This document shows, in pieces, positions 8,448 through 17,340 of a DNA stretch of 25,733 bases. A program made the translations under genes and the position numbers. This DNA comes from Chara braunii. Its lineage: Eukaryota; Streptophyta; Charophyceae; Charales; Characeae. The stretch's first letter is position 1, and each line of letters starts with the position of its first letter. A model generated the notes under the pieces. The model searched no databases and was not told the DNA's origin. It saw nothing but the letters and a program-made list of their open reading frames with translations. The stretch spans positions 854,047-879,779 of the forward strand of contig BFEA01000348.1 in assembly GCA_003427395.1 (NCBI GenBank), in the 5' to 3' direction.

Positions 8448-9127
8448 TTCGAAAAACTAGAGCAGAGAGAGGTGGAAGCAGCAGCTCCTTCCACCAGTGT
8501 TGATTCACTTTCTGACGAAGGTGAATCTTCACAGTCTCTCGGTGGTTCTCCTTTTGTTGGAGTTGCATCATCAGGGTCTTTCACTTTTGAAGACTCGAGT
8601 TTGGATGAGACGTGGGAGGAAGAGGATGCTCAGTGTCTTGCTGATCTTTTCCTGTCCTTGCAGAAGAAGAAGCACAAGTCAGAGCTCATCCTACTTCGAC
8701 CCTCTATCCTGGGAGCCAAGATCAAAGGGCTCTTGGACTGTGGGGCTACTCGCAACTTCATCTCTACCAAGGCAGTCAGCAAGCTGCACTTGGATCAGAG
8801 GTTGGTGAAATTGCGACAGCCTATAGAGGTATGCATTGGAGACTCCTCCACAGTCAGGATCACTATTGTTGTCAAGGGTCTACCTGTGTCCTTTGACAAG
8901 CAGGGAGAAATCAGGCACCGCCTGAATTTCTTTGTGTTTCCTAACGTCCCCTTTAACCTTGTCTTCTCTATGCAGTGGCTTGGTGCCACCAATCCTAGGA
9001 TCGAGTGGCAGGTTCCTAGGGTTGAGTTGCCTGACCGGCATGGGGTATATCGCCCTTGCATGCTCGCTAACGAGTACCATCCGGCCAGCAGCTGTTATTG
9101 CATGAGTGCTCGCAGATTCTGCGATTT
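8448..9127 (+). pseudogene. pol: Retroviral-type aspartic protease region, decayed
   Basis: This is the same frame as the end of gag, separated from it only by TAG 8445-8447. An acidic, serine-rich linker (8472-8660) precedes the protease core, LLDCGATRNFIS, whose catalytic Asp codon is 8736-8738. Such proteases normally have D-[ST]-G-A; here the second residue is Cys (TGT, 8739-8741), so activity is doubtful. A second core block, VPFNLVFSMQWL, follows near 8947-8985. A frameshift between about 9080 and 9115 moves the rest of pol into another frame. The protease would cleave Gag-Pol. Confidence 0.8.
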
Positions 9128-10023
9128 TCACGCCAGATTGATCACGCCCGTCTGTTCGTGGCTTATGTCAAACAGACTGACGTGGAGACTGCTCCCTGTC
9201 CCTATCAAATTCAGCAGGTTGTAGACAGTTTCTCAGATCTTATGGAGGAGCCTATTGGACTTGTCCATAGGTAAACCAAACATAAGATTGAGATCCTGCC
9301 TGGTTCGGTCCCTCCCAAGGGCCGAGTCTACAGGATGTCAACTGCTGAACTTGAAGAGCTCAGGAAACAGTTGGAGACCTTGACCAACAAGGGTTGGATC
9401 AGGCCCAACACATCCGAGTTTGGGGCACCTGTCCTCTTTGTTCCAAAGGGGAATGGTGAGTTCAGGATGTGCGTGGACTATCGTGGTCTCAACAAAATCA
9501 CGAGGAAGTCTACAGAGCCCCTTCCTCGCATTGACGATCTGTTGGACATGGTGCAAGGCTGTACTATTTTTAGCAAGATCGACCTCAAATCTGGCTATCA
9601 CCAGATTGAGATGGTTGAAGGCGATGTCCACAAGATAACCTTCAAAACCAGGTATGGCACATACGAGTACCTGGTTATGCCATTCAGTCTTTGCAATGCC
9701 CCAGGCACCTTCCAAACAGAGATGCATCGCATACTCAGGCCTTAACTGGACAAGTTCGTCGTTGTCTACCTCGATGATGTCTTGGTATTCAGTCGTTATG
9801 TCCAGGAGCATGCGCATCATCTGGCTCTCGTCCTCCAGACCTTACGTGATAACCAGTATAAGTTCAACAGGGAGTAGTCCTCTTTTGGGGTTCCCTCTAT
9901 AGTCTATCTGGGTCACGTCATTTCTGGAGAGGGGTTGGTCCTGAAGCAGTGAAAGTTGTTGGGAGTTCAGGATTGGCCACAACCTGCTAACATTTGTGAT
10001 GTTCGTTCATTCTTGGGACTTAA
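9113..10023 (+). pseudogene. pol: Ty3/gypsy reverse transcriptase, decayed
   Basis: The reverse transcriptase copies element RNA to DNA. Visible blocks in order are KGWIRPNTSEFGAPVLFVPK, FRMCVDYRGLNKIT, PLPRIDDLLD, FSKIDLKSGYHQI, the YLDD active site (9767-9778), YLGHVIS and VRSFLGL. The first Asp of the catalytic site is in KIDLKSG and the other two are in YLDD. Stops lie at 9272 (TAA), 9743 (TAA, just before the active-site strand), 9875 (TAG) and 9950 (TGA), and a one-base shift near 10023 moves the RNase H into another frame. The catalytic residues survive but no continuous protein does. Confidence 0.93.
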
Positions 10024-10560
10024 TATTACAGGAAGTTCATTAAGAACTTTTCTTCTATTGCAGCTCCCTTGACTAATCTCACAAAGAAAGACACTTCTTT
10101 TCTTTGGACATCCGAATGTCAGGAGGCTTTCACACGTCTCAAGGAGGCCTTGATTCATGCCTCTGTTTTGAAGTTACCTGATCCTACTCTGCCTTTTGTG
10201 CTTACCACTAATGCCAGTCAGTATGGTGTAGGGGCGGTACTTCCACAGGATAATGGGAATGGTCTGCAGCCTGTCGAATACATGAGCAAGAAGATCAAAA
10301 CAAATAAGTTGCAGGACTCCACCTATCAGAAAGAGCTTTATGCTCTTGTGTCAGCGCTCAAGCATTGGAAACACTTTCTCCTGGGCAGGCATCTCAAGAT
10401 CTTTTCAGATCACTCCACCCTGCAGTGGATGAAGTCCCAGGGAGAGTTAAATGACAAGCTTGCCCGCTAGATTCAGTTCAGTGACATGTTTGACTTTGAA
10501 TTGAAGCACAAGAAGGGCTGCTATATTCGAGTAGCAGACGCCCTTTCTCGTAGGCCTTGC
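10024..10560 (+). pseudogene. pol: Ty3/gypsy RNase H domain, decayed
   Basis: The RNase H degrades the RNA strand of the hybrid. The frame begins at about 10024 and shows the connection (FSSIAAPLTNLTKKD), then PFVLTTNASQYGVGAVL, KELYALVSALKHW, FSDHSTLQWM and ADALSRRP. In related elements the first block reads TTDAS; here the first catalytic Asp is Asn (AAT at 10210-10212). TAG at 10468 falls where a Trp is usual (LARWIQF-type). The domain is therefore probably dead both by stop and by active-site loss. Confidence 0.88.
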
Positions 10561-11941
10561 GCTCTTTTCCTGATCTCCTTTACTCACTCATTTGGAGAGA
10601 GAACCCGTCATACCATTGCCCGGTTGCTGCCCCAGGATGAGATTTTTGGGCCTATCGTGGGGAATCTCCAGAATGATCCTGCCACTGAACCAGGATATAC
10701 TCTGGTCTTAGGTCTGCTGTACACATGCAGCAGAGGTGAAGAACGCCTGTGTATTCCCCAGGACTACAAGCTGAGGACACTTCTGATGTCAGAGTGTCAT
10801 GATGCTCGTGGTCACTTTGGTGCCCTCAAATCTTATGCAGCCCTGTCGCAACGCTTGTTCTGGAAGGAGACGAGTGACATGCTGCACTATGTGGAAACCT
10901 GTGAGTTATGCCAAAGGAACAAGGTTGTACGTCGACCTCCCCTTGGCCTACTCAAACCACTATCTATCCTTGATGCTCCTGCAGAGTCAGTGTCCATTGA
11001 TTTTACTGACTTGGGTAGGACTACCCCTCGTGGTATGCGTCAGGTCATGGTATGTGTGGATCAGTTCTCCAAATATGCAGAGTTCATCCCCTTACCAGTT
11101 GAGGCTCGTGTGCTAGTCCTTCAGGCGACGTTTGCTGACAGGTGGGTTACACACCATGGACCACCCACCTCCATCGTCAGTGACAGAGATCCTCGGTTTT
11201 GCAGCAATGAATGGCAATCCTACTGCAGGGATTACCTTCATTCTCGTCTGGATATGACATTTGGTCGTCATCCTGAAGCCAATGGATAGGCTGAGGTGAT
11301 CAACCAAATTCTTTTCCAGCTGCTGCATCCTCTGATCATTCCAGATCAGCAGGACTGGGATCTCCATTTGGGTCGTGCAGAGCTTGTGTACAACACGTCT
11401 GTACACTCTTCTACTGGCTTCACACCCTACCGGTTACACTGGGGTCGTGAGCCACGGCAGCCTGTCGATGACATCATCGATAAGGCTACCCCTACGTTCA
11501 CGACTGGAATTGCGGAGTTCACCAGACATTACCGTGTGGACACAGAGCGCACCCGTGCTAACCTGCTGAAGGCCCAAAAGGCAATATGATTCATCAGGCC
11601 AATAAGCAAAAATTTCCCTCTACTATTCACACAGGTGACTGGGTGTGGGTACTCAGTTCTGAGTTATCACGAGAGGAGGACATGTCACCTTAGCTGTTGC
11701 CACGATACATGGGTCCATGGCAGGTCTTAGATACGGTGGGAGCTGATCCATTTGGACATCCTATACAGCGGATGTCCCTCTGCATCTACAAACCTACCCT
11801 CTCTTCCATGCATCTAAGCTGTTGCCGTTCACGCTAGCTGATGCATTCCCAGACAGGCCTCCTCAGTTCGGTCCCCCTATCCCTAGCAAAGGGTATGAGA
11901 TCGAATCTGTGGAGGATGAGTCAGGTACAGGCTGTGTGTCC
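10561..11941 (+). pseudogene. pol: Ty3/gypsy integrase and start of chromodomain, decayed
   Basis: The integrase inserts the DNA copy. Its zinc-binding HHCC site is intact (His 10798 and 10813, Cys 10900 and 10909). The core shows SIDFTDL (first Asp, 10999), SDRDPRF (second Asp, 11182) and, after TAG at 11287, the catalytic Glu at 11293. A one-base slip ends the frame at 11587-11589; the C-terminal GDWVWV block follows in a new frame with TAG at 11691, and another slip near 11760 leads to the YPLFHASKLLPF block. The chromodomain starts after EIESVEDESGTG and is interrupted at 11941 by the hAT-like insertion. In chromoviruses this tail is thought to guide insertion into particular chromatin. 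Confidence 0.9.
11934..11941. repeat. 8-bp target-site duplication, left copy
   Basis: GGTACAGG directly precedes the nested element and is repeated exactly at 13582-13589. Confidence 0.9.
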
Positions 11942-12389
11942 GAAAACCTATTCAACGCGGGTTCCTCGTTGAAAGATTCAACGCGCTTTAAATCCGCGTT
12001 GAATCCCCGTTGAAAAGCCCGTTAGACGGGTTACAACGAGACCCACGATGATTTTTTTCGCGGGCTAAAAATAATTAAAATAATAAAAAATATAGGGTTA
12101 TTTTTTTGATCTTTTACTATATTTTTAAAAAANAAAAAACGTAAANACCATNNNAAAAAAAAAAAAAAAAAAAAGATNAAAATTCAAAANANTTGTTTTT
12201 TTTTTTTCCGGTTACATAGAGATATTTTTAGGGTTAAAACAAAAAAANANAAAAACAATCTAAAAATATAGGGTTATAGACATTTCAAAGATGTAAAACA
12301 ACATTTTTTTTTATTTTTTTTTTTACTTCATGTATTTAAAAAAAGAAAAAAAACATAAAAGTAAATAAAAAAAGGAAAAACAGACACGC

Positions 12390-12593
12390 ATGCACACATA
12401 GGGACACACAACACACACAAACTGTGACAAACACACATATGCACACACACACACGCCAGCAATCATGCACACACACACACACACACTTACAAACACACAC
12501 GTACACAAACACACGCACATACATACATATTCATGCATATACACACTCTCACACGCAGGCACACACATACACACATGCACGCACACACAACAC
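12390..12593. repeat. Imperfect (CA)n tract inside the nested element
   Basis: A degenerate CA-rich stretch with TA, GC and GT interruptions, preceded by A/T homopolymers and several N. Its length is not reliable. Confidence 0.9.
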
Positions 12594-12820
12594 ACCGGGG
12601 GCGAGGTCCCACTAGCAACGGGATAGGATAGAAACGAGTTTGTGAAGCAGTTGAGTGACCCAAATCCTGTCGTGCAGTACTCGTGATCCCACGGTCAACA
12701 TTTTACTTGTATTACCCGAAAAAGTAAGGAGATCTCCGTTCCCCTCCCCCTCTCCTTAACATTGGGCATGCCGTGCAAATAAAGCTTCCCGCCAGAATCT
12801 TTTCAACCGGTTGGGGGTGT

Positions 12821-12850
12821 GGCCAACCCCAAACGAGGGTGGGGTTGGCC
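12821..12850. repeat. Perfect hairpin inside the nested element
   Basis: GGCCAACCCC (12821-12830) and GGGGTTGGCC (12841-12850) pair perfectly, with one further pair inside and an 8-base loop. The self-complementary CAACCGGTTG lies just upstream (12804-12813). Confidence 0.8.
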
Positions 12851-13581
12851 TTAGGCCCCCTGGATAGAAGATTTCCAGTATTTTACTTGCTCTTGTGCAA
12901 TTATCTCATTGGGTGGAGCCCTCCTTCAATCACGGAGTATATGGAGGGTGTCAGGATCTGTGCTGACAGAGTCAAGTTCATTCCAGAAAATGTGGCGGTC
13001 ACTTTATTCACTATTGTTGCAACCACCACCATAAAAACATTTGTGATCTGATGGCTGGGAAGCACTCTGTCGTGATTTCCGACGGAAGGTCTGTGTTTTT
13101 TTTGGTTTTTTTTTTTGTCTTTCTTCTGTTTTCTCAGCCCAGAAATTCATAATGAACCTGTCAGACCGCTGCCACTCAGTGTCACACTAGATCGACCACA
13201 CTCATATCCGACTGCTAATAGGACCTCGCCCCTGCACACACATAACTGGGGCCTTGGGGGTTGGGGGATGTGGGGACGAACGGCTTAGAGGGCTTCCGGG
13301 TGGGTTTGGGGAATGGTGTCGGGGGTCTGGTGAGTGGCAGGTGGCAGGCCGGTCGGTGTTGGTCTAATTTGGTGGTATAAGAGGTGCTTCAGGGGTGAGG
13401 TTCTTTTTTTTTTTTTTGCCTAGGGCCACGTGTTCCGGACCCCGCGCATCAATTCCATTTTTCCGAAAAGCGCGGGAGCCGCCCGTTTTCGCGTTTAACG
13501 ACAATTCAACGGGATTTTTTAGAATTCAACAGGATTCAACCGGAGTTTAATTCCCCCGTTCCCCGTTAAAAAGACACACAG

Positions 13582-13752
13582 GGTACAGGTCCAGATAAGG
13601 AGTACCTTGTGAAGTTCTTGTACCAGCCACACACTGAGGACCGCTGGTTTACTCACAAGGAACTTCTAAAGACTGCCAAGTCAGTTGTCCTCAAATATGA
13701 GGCAGCACAGAAGGCAGTATCCCTTCGGCGCTCTACACGCCTACGCCCCTAG
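13582..13752 (+). pseudogene. pol: Chromodomain, 3' part (continuation of 11941)
   Basis: After the second target duplication the frame reads DKEYLVKFLYQP, DRWFTHKELLKTA and LKYEAAQ, ending RRSTRLRP and TAG at 13750-13752. The block order (LVKF...W...ELLKTA) is that of the chromodomain at the end of chromovirus integrases. It is clean over this stretch, and separated from its start only by the inserted DNA element. Confidence 0.85.
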
Positions 13753-13778
13753 GTCCTCGCTCCGGGGTAGGGTAGATC
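13753..13778 (+). promoter_or_regulatory. Polypurine-tract region before the 3' LTR
   Basis: The 26 bases between the pol stop and the LTR include CGGGGTAGGGTAG, a G/A-rich stretch where plus-strand DNA synthesis would be primed. It is interrupted by T, so it is either degenerate or the exact site is uncertain. Confidence 0.5.
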
Positions 13779-15038
13779 TGCAAGGACTTGCTGTTTTCTT
13801 GTCGCCTGTAACCTCTCTCTGTCGAGGATGTACTATAGGTAGGACAGATTCGCACTTTTGATTGGCTGAGGGCTAACCGAGAGACCTACCTGTGAGGGAA
13901 GTTGTGAGGGACATATCTGCAAATTCGGAAAATATGCAGTCCTGGTACTAACAGAATTCCCTACAGCTACCCTGACTGCGAATAGCAGGCCCGGGCTACC
14001 CCTAGGACAGACAGGCCCTAAGGGCCTATTCTGATAGACGGTCCTATAGCCAATAGCCGGGTCCGGTAGAGGCCGAGAGGCCGNAACANAAACGGTACCG
14101 GTCGGTCAGTCAGTCCGGTCTAGGTCGAGTCTAGGCTAGTGTAGTCTATAGATAGGATGGGCACATTGGTTCAGGGCTTTTGGCAGTTGGTACCGAGTAC
14201 ATCGCTGCTGCGCTACGCGTGAACCGGGGGTGGTGACGGCTCANCGTGGAAGGAGACAGGCATAGCCACACCTTTGGAGCGCCGGCCATAGCTGGGACCT
14301 GCGCTGTACTCTGCCAGCACGTAGGGGTTGTCAGAGGTCTTGGCTATCGAGGTCTGCTGGAGGTGAGAGAGATTGGTGCCCTGCTAGACCCTCCCCTGGA
14401 GTGGGGTTCCAGGGTGTGGTGCTGCAGCCATAGCTGCAGCTTCTTCCTCAGAGGTCATCTTGTCAGGGTTTGGTGGCGCTGCTGCAGACTTCCACCGGGA
14501 AGTCTTCCGACACTTCGTCATCATCAGATACTGTGGCGCTGGTCTTCTTCTTCATCCTCTGAGTGGCGCTTGGCCTCAGAGGCCTGGTTCAGGGTGGCGC
14601 TCCCCTCAGGAGGCTGTATCTGGGTGCCGCTTGATGTTTCAGGGGCTCAGGGGTGCTACGGGTGCTAATCAGGGTTGGGGAGTGAAGCGCTGCTCACTTC
14701 TGAGCAGCGCACTGTAGTTCTGAAGTTATCCTGACAATTCGAGACTCTGAGTTTAATAAACAGTGTGTAACTGGGTTTTGACTATCGTCGTTTCATTGTT
14801 TCCTGGATGTGATCTGCTTGGCTTTTCTTTATGACTGGTTGTGAGGATTGAGTGGAGTGAATTGCACTTTCCATGTACCGTGTCATATCGCATGGTCAAG
14901 TCTTTCGCCGTGTTCTCTCTCCCTGTGCGGTGTGATACTCCTATCCTCTCCCCTTCCTTCTGTGTATGTATGGGCATACTTGGAAGTCTATGTGAGTGAG
15001 TGTTGGTCATCAGACAACAAACAACCAGAATCATAACA
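13779..15038 (+). repeat. 3' LTR of the plus-strand Ty3/gypsy element (1,260 bp)
   Basis: Starts TGCAAGGACTTG, ends CATAACA, and is followed by AATG. It matches 4418-5782, with one copy of the 96-bp unit instead of two. The hairpin (14687-14710) and AATAAA (14755-14760) are present. Ambiguous bases at 14084, 14089 and 14244 sit at exactly the same LTR positions as 4828, 4833 and 4988. Confidence 0.95.
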
Positions 15039-15042
15039 AATG
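15039..15042. repeat. Target-site duplication candidate (right), AATG
   Basis: Matches 4414-4417 on the other side of the plus-strand element. Confidence 0.6.
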
Positions 15043-15145
15043 TTTGTCGTACCCTCAGGCGCATTCGCCTTTTTCCATCTTGCTTTCACAAGCGCGTGCA
15101 CTCTACAGTGCTGTGTGGCTAAAGGGGGCCAAACTGTCAAATGGA

Positions 15146-15210
15146 GGCTGTCAAATTTGTTCTGACAGCCGTCAAATTTTTTTGCCTTTCGACTGTGGTG
15201 TGGCGAGGCC
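15146..15210. mobile_element. Foldback and right-end fragment of the MITE family
   Basis: A perfect inverted repeat, GGCTGTCA/TGACAGCC (about 15146-15171), is followed by TTTCGACTGTGGTGTGGCGAGGCCC, the family's right end as seen at 16105-16133. No left end is evident. Confidence 0.5.
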
Positions 15211-15653
15211 CACAGCCATGAGCTGCAGCTGCTGATAATCAGACCTGAGTTTGAATCTTCCCGATGGGATCAGATGAACGAGACAAAATTCTCAATTACC
15301 TGAAGCGGTCAGTCTGATGACACCACCAGCTGAGGCTATAACCCAAAAAGAAACAAAGGCTATCACTCCAGTACTTTGTCCACTATACAAAAAATTGTAC
15401 AGTGTTTCCATAGTTGTCAGACTACACAAAAATATTGTGGAAAACACATCGATTCAAACTAGTCCCTTCACTAAGGGGCTCACCACAGCCTTACGAAAGG
15501 AGGCATTTTCCAAAATTTGCCAGACGGAATTCGAAAGGTTGATGCTCGAAAGAAAAGCCCACCTTCGCCACACATACTTTTTTGAAACCGCGCTGAAAAA
15601 AAACAACAAAAAGAAAACAAAAAACTGCAACAACTTGTACGGGCGTCACGATA
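15211..15653. other. No gene recognised
   Basis: A frame of about 119 codons (15317-15676) has a lysine- and asparagine-rich end and no domain I recognise. I see no other feature. Confidence 0.4.
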
Positions 15654-15861
15654 GGGACCATGACAGATTGGCCTGAAGATGGCCATTTTTCGAATGGCCG
15701 GGAGAGGGCTTTTGAAAAGAGGGTTGTGACAGTCAGGAGGGGCATTCCACTTCACCAGGGACCGCGACAGATCGGCCTGAAGATGGCCATTTTTCAAATG
15801 ACCGAGAGAGGGCTTTTGAAAACAGGGCCGTGAAAGGCGGGAGGGGGCATTCCAGTTCGAA
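15654..15861. repeat. 104-bp tandem duplication
   Basis: Two copies at offset 104 (15654-15757 and 15758-15861) both contain GCCTGAAGATGGCCATTTTT, a GAGAGGGCTTTTGAAAA block and a GGGGCATTCCA block. They differ at several positions, so this is not a recent assembly duplicate. Confidence 0.85.
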
Positions 15862-15889
15862 AGGCCTTTTGGGACGGGGTTCCTCTGAC

Positions 15890-15990
15890 AAATTTCGAGA
15901 CCATTTCTCGAAATCAGGTTTCAGAAAGACTGTGTGGCGACAAAAACCTCCATACCATTGCCCTCGTTTCGAAAGGCTGTGTGGCAAGCC
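15890..15990. repeat. Scattered MITE-end motifs
   Basis: TTTCGAGACCATTTCTCGAAA forms a small palindrome near 15894-15914, followed by two copies of a TGTGTGGC(G/A)A motif like the MITE right end. Probably decayed family members. Confidence 0.4.
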
Positions 15991-16013
15991 CCTAACTCTA
16001 CAACTCGTACTAT

Positions 16014-16133
16014 GGACATCGCCACACCACTTTCCAAACGTGCAAAATCAGAATGAACTTCCCGCTAGAACATGGCCAGATGCACCCGCCACATTTGTCT
16101 TTTTCACCTTTCGAGAGTGGTGTGGCAAGGCCC
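16014..16133. mobile_element. MITE-like foldback element, copy 2 (120 bp)
   Basis: The left end GGACATCGCCACACCACTTT is inverted as the right end AGAGTGGTGTGGCAAGGCCC, giving terminal repeats of about 28 bp with a few mismatches. Flanks are TAT (16011-16013) and TAA (16134-16136). The body shares GCAAAATCAGAATGAA and CTAGAACATGG with copies 1 and 3. It has no coding capacity. Confidence 0.8.
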
Positions 16134-16136
16134 TAA

Positions 16137-16535
16137 TCCAAGCACTCTCCAATTCGTGACGGAAGAACACAAGGTGGCAGCAGCAGAAGACACACCATCA
16201 TCATCAGCATTTTGTCCGCCCAGACTGGAGGTGGTGGACTCCACAAATTCCGAGCCAATGGGCCACTCTACAACTAACGGATTTTGCAGGCTGGGAAATA
16301 GGGCCTCTCAACACCTATCTCAAAAACAAGTTTTTTTTTTCAGAGCGCTCTCGACTGCGGGAATTGGAGAACAACGGACGGTTCGATAGGCCTCATCTAC
16401 ACTCTCAAGAGTGGCACTCTCCAGTGTGTCAGAGGAGACCCGGGATTTTTCACAGTTTTCGTGAGCACAGTGTGGCAATACAACGCAGCGGCGTGGCCCG
16501 GAACCACCTGCGCAGCGTGGCTCAAAACCACCTGC
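16137..16535. other. No gene recognised
   Basis: Short frames only. I see no repeat or conserved block here. Confidence 0.4.
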
Positions 16536-16694
16536 GAGTAGAGGGTTGAGGATACATGTCTCTACTCAAAGGAATTGATCCAGGTGCCTGGTCAGATAAC
16601 AGACGATCTAGGGGACGAGGGATGGGCGCCCTATGAGTGGAGGGTTGAGAATACATGTCTCTACTCAAAGGATTTGTTCATGCCTGGTCAGATA
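16536..16694. repeat. Tandem duplication, about 99-bp unit with hairpin
   Basis: Copies start at 16536 and 16635 and share a 38-bp block with two mismatches, then a common GCCTGGTCAGATAA further on. In copy 1 the block is bounded by GAGTAGAG and CTCTACTC, a perfect 8-bp inverted repeat; copy 2 has one mismatch in the left arm. Confidence 0.85.
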
Positions 16695-17340
16695 AGACTT
16701 GACCCCTTTCAAGCAATATCAGACAGTGGCAGTGAGCCTTCATCTTCAAAAGACGCAAGGGGCGAGAGGGACCCGATGGAAAGCTTCCTTGCCTATGGGA
16801 CTAATACCGCTTGACCACGCTGCAGGAGACATCCGGAAGGTAGGTTGGCTGAACCCGGCAATAAATAGAACTTCATCACTTGATGAATACAATACCAAGC
16901 TGCAGCGGGGGAATCAATGCTGAGGGCGAAGCGAAGTAACCCTCCTGCGCACTCAGTGACCAAGATACGCAAACATGCAGATCTGCTGAGTATAACAGAA
17001 GAACAACTCGTTTCTTTATGGAGCCAATTCAAAGCCATGTCTTCACACAGTCATGCAATCGTGGTGTGGTTACAGACATATCTAGCGACAGCCTCGGCCA
17101 TGAACTTTGTGTCCATAGGAATGAAGATTTCACCTATTTCCGTACGGTCCTGATGGCCATGGGAAAATAATAGCCATCTGTGGCTGACATGCCTAGCTAG
17201 CATCACGAAGATTGTGGGACTGGTGGATTGCACACTGGACACTGGAAAGGGCTTACTAACGATTCCTTCCTATCGTCCGATGACTGGATAATCTCAATAA
17301 TCTCAGGCACGCACCAGAAAGAAATAAAAGCGGACACAGG
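16695..17340. other. Unassigned stretch with one 78-codon frame
   Basis: A plus-strand frame at 16917-17153 (TEEQLVSLWSQFKAMSSHSH in its middle) looks less like random sequence than its neighbours, but I recognise no family, and no start signal or continuation was found. Treat as unassigned. Confidence 0.3.

Larger units (their letters stand above)
11942..13581. mobile_element. Non-autonomous hAT-like DNA transposon nested in the chromodomain
   Basis: The 1,640-bp insert begins CTGTGTGTC and ends GACACACAG, a perfect 9-bp terminal inverted repeat, and is flanked by the 8-bp duplication GGTACAGG. Removing the insert and one duplication restores the chromodomain frame, which independently confirms both borders. 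Eight-base duplications with short terminal repeats are typical of hAT elements. Both ends carry clustered TTCAACG/CGTTGAA motifs (four or more within 11961-12014, three within 13504-13540), the subterminal pattern that hAT transposases bind. No transposase is encoded; a 92-codon frame at 12773-13051 has no recognised domain. The interior has A/T-rich low-complexity sequence with many ambiguous bases (12050-12330), a (CA)-rich tract and a hairpin. Orientation is unassigned. Confidence 0.82.

Noticed and set aside
9338-9820. 160-codon minus-strand frame opposite the reverse transcriptase
   Set aside because: It is the antisense shadow of a strongly conserved plus-strand domain.
12323-12615. 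Cys/Val-rich and Thr/His-rich frames in the nested element
   Set aside because: Translated CA-rich low-complexity DNA.
12773-13051. 92-codon frame as a possible transposase remnant
   Set aside because: No hAT dimerisation motif or other recognisable block, and it overlaps a strong hairpin.
4990-14668. Two identical 140-codon frames (4990-5412 and 14246-14668)
   Set aside because: They are identical only because they lie at the same place in the two LTRs. No domain, and they overlap the probable promoter and poly(A) regions.
15249-15270. GAGTTTGAATCTTCCC as a possible tRNA B box
   Set aside because: No A box or cloverleaf pairing at suitable distance.
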